39,204 nt of DNA from Steroidobacteraceae bacterium (lineage in GTDB: Bacteria > Pseudomonadota > Gammaproteobacteria > Steroidobacterales > Steroidobacteraceae). The DNA lies in NCBI GenBank assembly GCA_025458905.1, contig JALORN010000032.1, forward strand, positions 1 through 39,204. Reading direction: 5' to 3'. The translations under genes and the position numbers were made by a program. Positions 25,520-34,048 of this stretch are shown piece by piece. Below the pieces are notes generated by a model. That model made no database searches. It had not been told where the DNA came from and was given only the letters and a program-made list of their open reading frames with translations. Position 1 is the stretch's first letter; the number at the start of each line of letters is the position of its first letter.

Positions 25520-27136
25520 TCACATCCGGAACACGCCGAAGCGGGTCTCGGGGATCGGCGCGTTCAGCGTCGCCGACAGGCCGAGCGCCAGCACGCGGCG
25601 CGTGTCGGCCGGGTCGATCACGCCGTCGTCCCAGAGCCGCGCCGACGCGTAGTACGGATGCCCCTGGGTCTCGTACTGCGCGCGGACCGGCGCCGTGAAG
25701 GCCGCTTCCTCGGCCGCGTCCCACTGGCCGCCGCGCGCCTCGATGCCGTCGCGCCGCACCCGCGCCAGCACGTTCGCCGCCTGCTCGCCGCCCATCACGC
25801 CGATGCGCGCGTTCGGCCACATCCACAGGAACCGCGGCGAGAACGCGCGGCCGCACATGCCGTAGTTTCCGGCACCGAAGCTGCCGCCGACGATCACCGT
25901 CAGCTTCGGCACCCGGGCGCAGGAGACCGCGGTGACTAGCTTGGCGCCGTGCTTGGCCAGCCCCTCGTTCTCGTACTTGCGCCCGACCATGAAGCCGGTG
26001 ACGTTCTGCAGGAAAACCAGCGGGATGCGCCGCTGGCAGCACAGCTCGACGAAGTGCGCGCCCTTGAGCGCCGACTCCGAGAACAGCACGCCGTTGTTGG
26101 CGACCACGCCGACCGGGATGCCGTGGATGCGCGCGAAGCCCGTGACCAGGGTCGTGCCGTAGCGCGGCTTCCAGTCGTCGAAGTCGCTGGCATCGACGAT
26201 CCGCGCGATCACCTCGCGGATGTCGAACGGCCGGCGCAGGTCCTCCGGCACGATGCCGTGCAGCTCCGCGGCCGGGTAACGCGGCTCGACCGGCGGCGCG
26301 AGATCGAGCTGGGCCGCGGCGCCCGCCACCGGGCGTCCGAGGCGGGCGACGACGCGGCGCGCGCGGCCGAGGGCGTCGGCGTCGTCCTCGGCGAGGTCGT
26401 CGGCGACGCCCGAGAGGCGGGTGTGCACGTCGCCGCCGCCGAGCTCCTCGGCGCTGACCTCCTCGCCGGTCGCGGCCTTCACCAGGGGCGGCCCGCCGAG
26501 GAAGATCGTGCCCTGGCCGCGCACGATGATCGACTCGTCGCTCATCGCCGGCACGTAGGCCCCGCCCGCGGTGCAGCTGCCGAGCACCACGGCGACCTGC
26601 GGGATGCCCTCGGCCGACATGGTCGCCTGGTTGTAGAAGATCCGGCCGAAGTGCTCGCGATCCGGGAAGACCTCGTCCTGGCTCGGCAGGTGCGCGCCGC
26701 CGGAATCGACCAGGTAGACGCATGGCAGGCGATTCTCGCGCGCGATCTCCTGCGCCCGCAGGTGCTTCTTGACCGTCAGCGGGTAGTAGGTACCGCCCTT
26801 GACCGTGGGGTCGTTGCAGACGATCACGCACTCGCGGCCCGACACGCGGCCGATGCCGGTGATGAGCCCGGCCGCGGGCGCCTCGTCGCCGTAGAGGCCG
26901 TGGGCAGCCAGCGGCGAGAGCTCGAGGAACGGCGTGCCGGGGTCGAGCAGCAGCTCGAGCCGCTCCCTCGGCAGTCGCTTGCCGCGCGCGAGGTGGCGGG
27001 CCTGCGCCGCCTCGCCGCCGCCACCGGCGACGCGCGCGAGTTGCCGGTGCAGGTCCGCGACCAGGGCCTGCATCGCGGCGGCGTTCGCACGGAACTGCGC
27101 ATCGCGCGGGTCGAGGCTGGATTCGATCACCGGCAT
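25520..27136 (-). CDS. liuB: Methylcrotonyl-CoA carboxylase, carboxyltransferase (beta) subunit
   Basis: 538 residues, the usual size for MCC beta. Carboxyltransferase landmarks are [86 protein letters not shown] and GGEQAANVL. The PSQDEVFPD and GGTYYP segments are MCC-like and differ from propionyl-CoA carboxylase beta. It transfers CO2 from biotin on LiuD to 3-methylcrotonyl-CoA. First gene of the minus-strand liuBCD unit, starting 91 bp from the divergent liuA. The HMG-CoA lyase that completes the pathway is not in the window. Confidence 0.95.
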   Translation of the reverse strand: MPVIESSLDPRDAQFRANAAAMQALVADLHRQLARVAGGGGEAAQARHLARGKRLPRERLELLLDPGTPFLELSPLAAHGLYGDEAPAAGLITGIGRVSGRECVIVCNDPTVKGGTYYPLTVKKHLRAQEIARENRLPCVYLVDSGGAHLPSQDEVFPDREHFGRIFYNQATMSAEGIPQVAVVLGSCTAGGAYVPAMSDESIIVRGQGTIFLGGPPLVKAATGEEVSAEELGGGDVHTRLSGVADDLAEDDADALGRARRVVARLGRPVAGAAAQLDLAPPVEPRYPAAELHGIVPEDLRRPFDIREVIARIVDASDFDDWKPRYGTTLVTGFARIHGIPVGVVANNGVLFSESALKGAHFVELCCQRRIPLVFLQNVTGFMVGRKYENEGLAKHGAKLVTAVSCARVPKLTVIVGGSFGAGNYGMCGRAFSPRFLWMWPNARIGVMGGEQAANVLARVRRDGIEARGGQWDAAEEAAFTAPVRAQYETQGHPYYASARLWDDGVIDPADTRRVLALGLSATLNAPIPETRFGVFRM

Positions 27137-27169
27137 TCGCGTCGACTCCCGGCCGCGGGCCCTGCCCGC

Positions 27170-27198
27170 TTGCAGCGATTGCTCGATTGTCCGACAAT
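27170..27198 (+). promoter_or_regulatory. Candidate liuA promoter overlapping an operator
   Basis: TTGCAG (27170-27175), 17 nt, then GACAAT (27193-27198; 4 of 6 matches), 29 nt before the liuA ATG. The -10 hexamer overlaps the palindrome at 27186-27198, a layout that fits repression. Confidence 0.4.
27186..27198. promoter_or_regulatory. Candidate FadR/GntR-type operator in the liu divergent promoter
   Basis: ATTGTCCGACAAT is a perfect 13-bp palindrome around a central C. It fits the T-x-GT-x3-AC-x-A pattern bound by FadR-subfamily GntR repressors. It lies between liuB and liuA, and a GntR/FCD-type regulator is encoded directly after liuA. Binding is inferred. Confidence 0.5.
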
Positions 27199-27227
27199 AT
27201 CAGCCTGCACCCGCGAGGGCAACTGCG

Positions 27228-28400
27228 ATGCCGGGACTCGACGCCTGCGATCTCGACTTCGGCCTCGGCGAGACCATCGACGAAGTGCGCGCCGCCGTGC
27301 GGCGCTTCGCGCGCGCCGAGATCGCGCCGCTCGCCGACTCGATCGACCGCGACAACCAGTTCCCTGCCCACCTGTGGCGTCGCCTTGGCGAGCAGGGGCT
27401 GCTCGGCATGACCGTGCCCGGGCGCTGGGGCGGCACCGGGCTCGGCTACCTGGCGCACACCGTGGCGATGGAGGAGATCTCGCGCGCCTCGGCCGCGGTG
27501 GGCCTCTCCTACGGGGCCCACTCCAACCTGTGCGTCAACCAGATCCGGCTGAACGGCACCGACGCGCAGCGCGACCGTTACCTGCCGCGGCTGGTCACGG
27601 GCGAGCACGTCGGCGCGCTGGCGATGTCCGAGAGCGGCGCCGGCTCCGACGTGGTCTCGATGCAGCTGCGCGCAGCGCGCCGCGGCGACGAGTTCCGGCT
27701 GACGGGCCGCAAGATGTGGATCACCAACGGACCGGACGCCGACGTGCTGGTGGTGTACGCCAAGACCACGCCGGAGGCCGGCCCCAGGGGCATCACGGCC
27801 TTCATCGTCGAGAAGGGCTTCCCGGGCTTCTCGACCGCGCAGAAGCTCGACAAGCTCGGCATGCGCGGCTCGAACACCTGCGAGCTGGTGTTCGACGACT
27901 GCCCGGTGCCGGCGGCGAACGTGCTCGGCCAGGTCGATGGCGGCACCCGGGTGCTGATGAGCGGCCTCGACTATGAGCGCGCCGTGCTCGCCGGCGGCCC
28001 GCTCGGCATCATGGCCGCGGCGCTCGATCTCGTGCTCCCCTACCTGCACGAGCGCCGCCAGTTCGGCGCGCCGGTCGGCAGCTTCCAGCTGATGCAGGCC
28101 AAGCTCGCCGACATGTACGCCGGCCTCAACGCCGCGCGCGCGCTGGCCTATGCCGTGGCGCGCGCCTGCGACGTCGGCCGCGGCTCGCGCCACGATGCGG
28201 CCGCGGCGATCCTGTTCGCCGCGGAGCGGGCCACGCAGGTCGCGCTCGAGGCGATCCAGGCGCTCGGCGGCAACGGTTACGTCAACGACTACCCGGCGGG
28301 CCGCCTGCTGCGCGACGCCAAGCTCTACGAGATCGGCGCCGGCACGCAGGAGATCCGCCGCATGCTGATCGGGCGCGAGCTGTTCGCACGGAGCGCATGA
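27228..28400 (+). CDS. liuA: Isovaleryl-CoA dehydrogenase
   Basis: 390 residues, acyl-CoA dehydrogenase fold. FAD and substrate motifs: [39 protein letters not shown] and [21 protein letters not shown] (helical C-terminus, here given in part). The catalytic base is Glu250 in [15 protein letters not shown]; a Glu at this place, rather than near the C-terminus, distinguishes isovaleryl-CoA dehydrogenases from short- and medium-chain enzymes. It converts isovaleryl-CoA to 3-methylcrotonyl-CoA, the substrate of the divergently encoded LiuBD. GAGGG precedes ATG 27228. The stop overlaps the regulator gene by ATGA. Confidence 0.95.
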   Translation: MPGLDACDLDFGLGETIDEVRAAVRRFARAEIAPLADSIDRDNQFPAHLWRRLGEQGLLGMTVPGRWGGTGLGYLAHTVAMEEISRASAAVGLSYGAHSNLCVNQIRLNGTDAQRDRYLPRLVTGEHVGALAMSESGAGSDVVSMQLRAARRGDEFRLTGRKMWITNGPDADVLVVYAKTTPEAGPRGITAFIVEKGFPGFSTAQKLDKLGMRGSNTCELVFDDCPVPAANVLGQVDGGTRVLMSGLDYERAVLAGGPLGIMAAALDLVLPYLHERRQFGAPVGSFQLMQAKLADMYAGLNAARALAYAVARACDVGRGSRHDAAAAILFAAERATQVALEAIQALGGNGYVNDYPAGRLLRDAKLYEIGAGTQEIRRMLIGRELFARSA

Positions 28401-29155
28401 GCGAGCCGCGCAAGTCGTCGCGCGGCGTGCTGCCGTTCGCGCCGGTGCGCCTCGAGCCGGCCTACCGCAAGGTCGCCGCCGCGCTGCTCGAGCGCATCAC
28501 CCGCCGCGAACTCGCCGACGGCGACCGCCTGCCCGCCGAGCTCGAGCTCGCCCGCCAGTTCGGGGTCAACCGCTCCACCGTGCGCGAGGCACTGCGCGAG
28601 CTCGAGTCGAACGGGCTGGTGCGGCGCGAGCGCGGCTCCAAGCTGATGATGGTGAGCCGTCCCGCCCACCAGTCGATCGCCGGCGGCGTCAGCCGCGCGC
28701 TCGCCCTGCACGACGTGACGGTCCGCGACGTCTGGGAGGGGCTGACGATCCTCGAGCCGCCGATCGCCGAGGCCGCCGCGCGGCGCCGCGTGGCCGCCGA
28801 CCTCGCGGCGCTCGAGGCGGTGGTCGGCGCGGCCGGCGCGCCGGCGCCGCAGGCGGCCGCGCGCCAGGCCGCGGAGTTCTTCCAGCGGCTCGGCGACGCG
28901 ACCCACAACCGGGTGCTGATGCTCGGCCACGAACCGCTGCTGCAGCTGCTCGCGCCGTCCCTCGAGGTGATGATCGACGAGGTGCCGCAGGCGCGCTCGC
29001 GCATCGCCAGCGCGCAGCGCCGCATCCTCGAGGCGCTGCGGACCAGCGATGCGGCGGCGGCGCGCAGCTGGGCGGAGAAGCACATCCGCGACTTCCGGCG
29101 CGGCTTCGAGCTCGCTGGCATCGACCTCGGCCGCCGCGTGCACGTGCCCGGCTGA
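28397..29155 (+). CDS. GntR-family (FadR/FCD) transcriptional regulator
   Basis: 252 residues. The winged helix-turn-helix (about residues 22-84) contains [38 protein letters not shown] and [13 protein letters not shown], a typical GntR head. The C-terminal all-helical domain looks like the FCD effector domain, with HEPLLQLL and a [10 protein letters not shown] last helix. Translation is coupled to liuA by a 4-nt overlap, so it very likely controls the liu genes, with an acyl-CoA or organic acid effector as a guess. Known liu regulators in proteobacteria are MerR (LiuR) or TetR (LiuQ) types, so a GntR protein here is unusual. The palindrome at 27186-27198 is the likely target. Confidence 0.92.
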   Translation: MSEPRKSSRGVLPFAPVRLEPAYRKVAAALLERITRRELADGDRLPAELELARQFGVNRSTVREALRELESNGLVRRERGSKLMMVSRPAHQSIAGGVSRALALHDVTVRDVWEGLTILEPPIAEAAARRRVAADLAALEAVVGAAGAPAPQAAARQAAEFFQRLGDATHNRVLMLGHEPLLQLLAPSLEVMIDEVPQARSRIASAQRRILEALRTSDAAAARSWAEKHIRDFRRGFELAGIDLGRRVHVPG

Positions 29156-29187
29156 GGCATCGCGGCAGGGCCCGGGCGCAGCCGCGC

Positions 29188-29220
29188 GGGTCGGCCGCCG
29201 CGAGCGGCCGCGCGCGACCC
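29188..29220. terminator. GC-rich bulged hairpin between convergent gntR and ald
   Basis: GGGTC/GACCC outer and GGCCGC/GCGGCC inner pairs enclose a 5-nt loop, with an unpaired segment on the right arm. It sits in the 78-bp gap between two stops. No T-tract. Confidence 0.3.
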
Positions 29221-29233
29221 GGACACGGCGCCG

Positions 29234-30328
29234 TCAGGCCGCGACGGCCCCGAGCGCGCGCGCCACGACGGGATGCACGATGCGGCCCGCGCTGACGTTG
29301 AGCCCGGACGCGAGCCCCGCGTCCTCGTCGCAGGCCCGTTCCCAGCCCTTGTCGGCGAGCGCGCGCACGTAGGGCAAGGTCGCGTTGTTCAGCGCGAACG
29401 TCGAGGTGCGCGGCACCGCGCCCGGCATGTTCGTCACGCAGTAATGCACCACGTCGTGCAGCACGAAGGTCGGCTGGGCATGGGTCGTCGGCCGGCTGGT
29501 CGCGAAGCAGCCCCCCTGGTCGATCGCGATGTCCACCAGCACCGAGCCGGGGCGCATCCCGCGCACCGTCGCCTCGCCGACCAGCTTCGGCGCCGCCGCG
29601 CCCGGCACCAGCACGGCGCCGACCACGAGGTCGGCCTCGCGCACCTCGCGCTCGATGGTCTCGGTCGTCGAGTACCGGGTCTCGACCGCCCCGAGGAACT
29701 GCCGGTCGAGCTCGCGCAACCGCTCGAGCGAGCGGTCGATCACGGTGACCGCCGCCCGCAGGCCGTGCGCCATCTCGGCCGCGTGGCCGCCCGCGACGCC
29801 GCCGCCGATCACCACCACCTTCGCCGGCGCGACCCCCGGCACCCCGCCGAGCAGCACGCCGCGGCCGCCGTTCGCCTTCTGCAGGCAGCTCGCGCCGACC
29901 TGCACCGACATCCGGCCCGCGACCTCGCTCATCGGCGTCAGCAACGGCAGCGAGCCGTCGCGCGCGGTCACGGTCTCGTAGGCGATCGCGTGCGCACCCG
30001 AGCGCTGCAGCGCCTCCGCCTGGGCCCTGTCGGCCGCGAGGTGCAGGTAGGTGAACAGCACCTGCCCGCGCCGCAGCATCGCGCACTCGGCCGGCTGGGG
30101 CTCCTTGACCTTGACGACCAGCTCGGCGGCCGCGAACACCTCGGCGGCGGTCGCGACGATGCGCGCACCGGCGTCGACGTAGTCGGCGTCGCCGCAGCCG
30201 ATGCCGTCGCCGGCGCCGGCCTGCACCAGCACCTCGTGCCCGGCGAGCGTCAGCTCGCGGACCGACGCGGGCACGAGGCCGACCCGGTACTCGTGGACCT
30301 TGATCTCCGTGGGAACACCGATGCGCAT
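29234..30328 (-). CDS. ald: Alanine dehydrogenase
   Basis: 364 residues, normal for the family. It catalyses NAD-dependent interconversion of L-alanine and pyruvate plus ammonia. [18 protein letters not shown] is the standard N-terminus. [11 protein letters not shown] carries the substrate-binding Lys and [10 protein letters not shown] the catalytic His. The Rossmann loop is [13 protein letters not shown], followed by the acidic residue of [21 protein letters not shown] and [11 protein letters not shown] are typical of Ald. A GGAGG site precedes ATG 30328. It follows the VOC gene by 148 nt, so it may have its own promoter, although none is convincing. Role: alanine catabolism or redox balancing. 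Confidence 0.96.
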   Translation of the reverse strand: MRIGVPTEIKVHEYRVGLVPASVRELTLAGHEVLVQAGAGDGIGCGDADYVDAGARIVATAAEVFAAAELVVKVKEPQPAECAMLRRGQVLFTYLHLAADRAQAEALQRSGAHAIAYETVTARDGSLPLLTPMSEVAGRMSVQVGASCLQKANGGRGVLLGGVPGVAPAKVVVIGGGVAGGHAAEMAHGLRAAVTVIDRSLERLRELDRQFLGAVETRYSTTETIEREVREADLVVGAVLVPGAAAPKLVGEATVRGMRPGSVLVDIAIDQGGCFATSRPTTHAQPTFVLHDVVHYCVTNMPGAVPRTSTFALNNATLPYVRALADKGWERACDEDAGLASGLNVSAGRIVHPVVARALGAVAA

Positions 30329-30476
30329 GCCTGCCTCCGCGGGGTGCCGTCCGCTCGCCCCGGCCTGCAGTGTGCCTGCGACGCCACGGAGGTTCGTTGC
30401 AGGATCGCACAGTCGCAGGATCGCGCGGTCGGGCGCCACCGGCGCGCGGCGGCCGGCCTGGACGCACGCACCGCGC

Positions 30477-31262
30477 TCAGGCGCCCCAGCTCCTGCCGAG
30501 CAGCGCGAACCGCGCGCCCTGCGGATCGCGCGCCGGCAGCAGCCACTGCCCGTCCGCGACCTGGCGCAGCCCGGGCAGTGCCTCGCCACCCGCGGAGCGC
30601 AGCCGGCGCGCCGCGGCATCGATGTCGTCGACGTTGAAGGCGCAGAGCCAGTGGGGGTGCACGCCGACGGCGCTCCCGACGATCGCGCCGAGGGGCTCGC
30701 TGGCCGGAGCGCCGGCGGATCCGAGCCCGAACCGCAGGCCCGCGGCCGGATCACCCGCATCCACCGGGCCCAGCTCGCGCCAGCCGAAGTGACGCCCGTG
30801 GAAGTCCAGCGCGGCGCGCGCGTCGGGCACGTGCAGCTCGTTCCAGCCGCAGTGCCCGCCGAGCTCGCGGTCGAAGGAACGGCTCTCGCCGGCACCCTCG
30901 GGCGCCATCGCATAGAACGATGCGCCCTGCGGATCCGCGAGCATCGCCAGCCGGCCGACGCCCGGGACGGTCATCGGCGGCATCTGCACCGTCCCGCCGT
31001 CGCGGGCGATCGCGGCGACGCAGGATTCGAGGTCGGGCGCCTGCAGGTAGGGCAGCCAGCACGGCCGGGCGCCGGCCGCCCTCGCCTGCGCCGGCAGGGC
31101 GACCAGCCCGCCGACGTCCTCGCCGGCGATCGAGAGGTAGCGGTAGCCCGGCCCGGGCAGGCCACCGTCGAGCGCGCGCCAGCCGACCACGCGCGCGTAG
31201 AACGCCGCGGCGGCCGCGACGTCGTCGGCCAGCAGTTCGTACCAGATGAAGGCGCCGCTCAC
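30477..31262 (-). CDS. Two-domain VOC (glyoxalase/bleomycin-resistance fold) protein
   Basis: 261 residues with two VOC modules. The first is about residues 1-120 (FIWYELLADDVAAAAAFYAR ... MLADPQGASFYAM) and the second about 135-260 (GWNELHVPDARAALDFHGRH ... ARDPQGARFALL). The repeated DPQGA-x-F-x strand is characteristic of the hydroxylase-like VOC subgroup. Members range from metal-dependent lyases and dioxygenases to binding proteins; metal ligands could not be settled here. GTG 31262 overlaps the stop of the DUF1428 gene (GTGA), so the two are coupled. Function unknown; it sits with two other small single-domain proteins often seen together. Confidence 0.85.
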   Translation of the reverse strand: MSGAFIWYELLADDVAAAAAFYARVVGWRALDGGLPGPGYRYLSIAGEDVGGLVALPAQARAAGARPCWLPYLQAPDLESCVAAIARDGGTVQMPPMTVPGVGRLAMLADPQGASFYAMAPEGAGESRSFDRELGGHCGWNELHVPDARAALDFHGRHFGWRELGPVDAGDPAAGLRFGLGSAGAPASEPLGAIVGSAVGVHPHWLCAFNVDDIDAAARRLRSAGGEALPGLRQVADGQWLLPARDPQGARFALLGRSWGA

Positions 31263-31618
31263 ATCGCGACCATCGCCTTGAAGCCGCCGTAGATCAGCCG
31301 CCGGCCATCGAAGGGCATGTCCTTCATGTCCATACCGGCGAGCCGCGGGTCCTTCATCACCCGGGCGTTCACCTGGTCACGGTGGCGGCGCGACTTGAAC
31401 ACGATCCACGAGAACCAGACGACCTCGTCGGCCTTCAGCTTCACGGCCTGCGGGAACGACGTCGACTTGCCTGGCTTGACGTCGTCGGCGAGGCACTCGG
31501 TGAAGGCCACGGCGCCGTGCTCCATCCACACCTTGCCCGCCTTGCGCGCGAGGCTGCGGTAGGCGGCGACCTTCCTCTTCGGGACCGGGATCACGAAACC
31601 ATCGACGTAGAGGGGCAT
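31259..31618 (-). CDS. DUF1428 family protein (YbaA-like)
   Basis: 119 residues with the whole DUF1428 signature: MPLYVDGFVIPVPKRKVAAY, then EHGAVAFTECLADDV, VWFSWIVFKSR, RDQVNARVMKDPRL and PFDGRRLIYGGFK. It is a dimeric ferredoxin-like alpha/beta barrel of unknown biochemical role. ATG 31618 has AGGAG at 8-nt spacing; a GTG three codons upstream (31627) is less likely. It overlaps the VOC gene by 4 nt and lies 90 nt after the YCII-type gene. Confidence 0.92.
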   Translation of the reverse strand: MPLYVDGFVIPVPKRKVAAYRSLARKAGKVWMEHGAVAFTECLADDVKPGKSTSFPQAVKLKADEVVWFSWIVFKSRRHRDQVNARVMKDPRLAGMDMKDMPFDGRRLIYGGFKAMVAM

Positions 31619-31708
31619 GCGGGACACTCCTGCGGTGGACTTTCCACGGACCGAGGACGGACCAGGGAGGCCGGACCCGACATCGCCGTGCCGGCGGTCG
31701 CGGGCCCG

Positions 31709-32056
31709 TCAGGTGAAGCAGGGTCCCGTCTCGCGCACCTCGACCGTCGCCCAGGACGAAGCCGGGCAGCGCACCGCCCACTGCACCGCATCGGCATGGC
31801 TCGGGACGTCGATCAGGAAGAATCCGCCGATCATCTCCTTGGCCTCGGTGAAGGGGCCGTCGGTGACGAACGGCGCACCGGCCTCGCGGCGCAACCGGGT
31901 CGCGGCGGTCGACAGTGAGCTGCTGGTCATCAGCACGCCCGCATCCTTGAGCTCGCCGGTGAAGCCGAGCATGCGCTCGTAGAGCCGCTGGCCTTCCTCG
32001 ACGCCGCGCGCGGCGCGCTGGCCGACGGGCTCCACGATCAACAGCAGGTACGCCAT
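31709..32056 (-). CDS. YCII-related (DGPF-domain) protein
   Basis: 115 residues of ferredoxin-like fold. MAYLLLIVEP starts strand 1, and the VTDGPFTEAKEMIGGFFLID segment is the defining DGPF motif; FADAVQWA-like helix text (HADAVQWAVRCP) follows. Such proteins are frequently encoded beside ECF sigma factors and VOC or DUF1428 proteins, but no sigma factor is in this window. Enzymatic role unknown; a His/Asp pair in relatives suggests a lyase-like site. It starts 32 nt after the permease gene stop, so it may be cotranscribed with the efflux genes. Confidence 0.9.
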   Translation of the reverse strand: MAYLLLIVEPVGQRAARGVEEGQRLYERMLGFTGELKDAGVLMTSSSLSTAATRLRREAGAPFVTDGPFTEAKEMIGGFFLIDVPSHADAVQWAVRCPASSWATVEVRETGPCFT

Positions 32057-32088
32057 GGCGGCGATTCTACCGGCAACGCCGGCGCGGC

Positions 32089-33321
32089 TCACTCGTAGCG
32101 CAGCGCCTCGATCGGGTCGAGGCGCGACGCCTTGCGCGCCGGGTACAGGCCGAACAGCACCCCCACGCCGGCGCTGACCAGCAGCGCGATCGCGACGATG
32201 TCGGTGCGCACCGCGAGCGACCAGCCGAAGCGCGACGCCAGCAGCTGGCCGACGCCGATGCCGAGCAGCACGCCGATCGCGCCGCCGATCGCCGCCAGCG
32301 TCAGCGCCTCGATCAGGAACTGCGCGAGGATGTCGCCCGGCTGCGCGCCGACGGCCATCCGGATGCCGATCTCGTGCGTGCGCTCGGTGACCGAGACCAG
32401 CATGATGTTCATCACGCCGATGCCGCCGACCAGCAGCGACACGAAGGCGATCGAGGCGAGCAGCGTGGTCAGGGTCTGCGTCGCCGAGGTCAGGGTGCCG
32501 GTCATCTCCGCCATGCTGACGGTCGAGAAATCGTCCTCCTGGTCGGGACCGAGGCGATGCCGCTCCCGCAACAGCGAGGCGATCTGCGCGCGCGCCGGCT
32601 CGATCGCCTCGGTCGAGACCGCGCTGACGTAGACCGGGCCGCGCACGAACTGGCTGAGGCCGCCCTGGATGCGCGCCTGGAACGCCGAGACCGGCACGAA
32701 GATCGCGTCGTCCTGGTCCTCGCCCATGCCGCCCTGCCCCTTCTTCGCGAGCACGCCGACCACGTTGTAGGGCGCGTTGCGGATGCGGATCACCTGGCCG
32801 ACGGGGTCGACGCCGGAGCCGAACAGCTTGTCGGCGACGGTCCAGCCGATCACCGCGTTCTTGGCGGCGCCCGCCTGGTCGGAGGCGGTCAGCCCCGAGC
32901 CGCGCTCGATCGCCCAGTTGCGGATCGTGAAGTACTCGGGCGTGGTGCCGTAGACGGTGGTGGTCCAGGTCGAGGTCTCGGAGATCGCCTGCGTCGAGGT
33001 GCGCGACAGCGGCGCCGCGGCCCGCACCGCCGGCAGCTCGGCCTGGATCGCGCGCACGTCCTCCCAGGTGATGGTCGGCTGCGAGCCCATGCCGCCGCGC
33101 ATGCCGCCGCTGCTGCTCGAGCCGGAGAACAGCAGCACGACGTTGGTGCCGGTGGCCTCGATCTGCGTGCGGATCCGCGACTTCGCGCCCTCGCCGATCG
33201 AGACCATGCAGATCACGGCCGCGACGCCGATGATGATGCCGAGCGCGGTCAGCCCCGAGCGCAGGGTGTTGCGGCGCAGCGCGCGCAGCGCGAGCCACAG
33301 GGTTTCGGTCGGCGAGATCAT
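32089..33321 (-). CDS. MacB-like ABC transporter permease (FtsX-family)
   Basis: 410 residues. One N-terminal membrane helix (ALRALRRNTLRSGLTALGII, continuing IGVAAVICMV) is followed by a large periplasmic domain (about 50-280). Three C-terminal helices follow: LLASIAFVSLLVGGIGVMNI, then LIEALTLAAIGGAIGVLLG, then IVAIALLVSAGVGVLFG, ending YPARKASRLDPIEALRYE. This is the classic MacB/LolE mechanotransmission permease layout. In MacB the ATPase is fused at the N-terminus; here it is the separate upstream gene, overlapping by 4 nt. With the adaptor at 34049-35386 it should form a tripartite efflux or export pump. Cargo unknown. Confidence 0.94.
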   Translation of the reverse strand: MISPTETLWLALRALRRNTLRSGLTALGIIIGVAAVICMVSIGEGAKSRIRTQIEATGTNVVLLFSGSSSSGGMRGGMGSQPTITWEDVRAIQAELPAVRAAAPLSRTSTQAISETSTWTTTVYGTTPEYFTIRNWAIERGSGLTASDQAGAAKNAVIGWTVADKLFGSGVDPVGQVIRIRNAPYNVVGVLAKKGQGGMGEDQDDAIFVPVSAFQARIQGGLSQFVRGPVYVSAVSTEAIEPARAQIASLLRERHRLGPDQEDDFSTVSMAEMTGTLTSATQTLTTLLASIAFVSLLVGGIGVMNIMLVSVTERTHEIGIRMAVGAQPGDILAQFLIEALTLAAIGGAIGVLLGIGVGQLLASRFGWSLAVRTDIVAIALLVSAGVGVLFGLYPARKASRLDPIEALRYE

Positions 33322-34043
33322 GCGGATGCTCCGTGGGTGGTCGCGGCCGCGGCCGGTGGCGCAGCCTGGCGCCGGTCGTCGACGATCACACCGTCGCGCA
33401 TCGTGAGGCGGCGCGCCGCGAACGCCGCGATGTCCGGCTCGTGGGTGACGAACACGATGGTGATGCCCGAGGCACGCAGCCCGGCGAGCAACGTCATGAT
33501 GTCGAGACTGGTGGCCGAGTCCAGGTTGCCGGTGGGCTCGTCGGCGAGGATCAGCGGCGGCCGCGTGACCAGGGCGCGCGCGATCGCGACGCGCTGCTGC
33601 TGGCCGCCCGAGAGCTGCGAGGGCTGGTGGCTGCTGCGCTGCGCGAGCCCGACGCGCTCGAGCGCGTCGAGCGCCCGCCGGCGGCGCTCCGCCGGCGGCA
33701 CGCGCGCGTAGATCAGCGGCAGCTCGACGTTCTCCGCGGCCGAGGTGCGCGGCAGCAGGTTGAAGCTCTGGAACACGAAGCCGATGGTGCGGTTGCGCAC
33801 CGCGGCGAGCTCGACGCGGCTCAACCGCGCGACGTCGCGGCCGTCGAGCCGGTAGTGGCCGCTGCTCGGCGTGTCGAGGCAGCCGAGGATGTTCATCATC
33901 GTCGACTTGCCCGAGCCCGAGGAGCCGGTGATCGCGACGAACTCGCCCGCCTCGACCGCGAGGTCGACGGCGCGCAGCGCCGCGAACTCGGTGTCGCCGG
34001 AACGGTAGAGCCGCGTGACCTGCTCGAGCTCGATCAGCGGCAT
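33318..34043 (-). CDS. MacB-like ABC transporter ATPase
   Basis: 241 residues. Walker A is GSSGSGKST (about 40-48), the Q-loop FVFQSFNLLP, the ABC signature LSGGQQQRVAIARAL, Walker B PLILADEPTGNLD, and the switch His is in FVTHEPD. TSAAENVELPLIYA is typical of the LolD/MacB exporter ATPases. Residues after about 220 are a short Ala/Pro-rich tail. It powers the adjoining permease (4-nt ATGA overlap) and starts 5 nt after the adaptor stop, so all three are one translational unit. Confidence 0.96.
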   Translation of the reverse strand: MPLIELEQVTRLYRSGDTEFAALRAVDLAVEAGEFVAITGSSGSGKSTMMNILGCLDTPSSGHYRLDGRDVARLSRVELAAVRNRTIGFVFQSFNLLPRTSAAENVELPLIYARVPPAERRRRALDALERVGLAQRSSHQPSQLSGGQQQRVAIARALVTRPPLILADEPTGNLDSATSLDIMTLLAGLRASGITIVFVTHEPDIAAFAARRLTMRDGVIVDDRRQAAPPAAAATTHGASA

Positions 34044-34048
34044 CGGCG

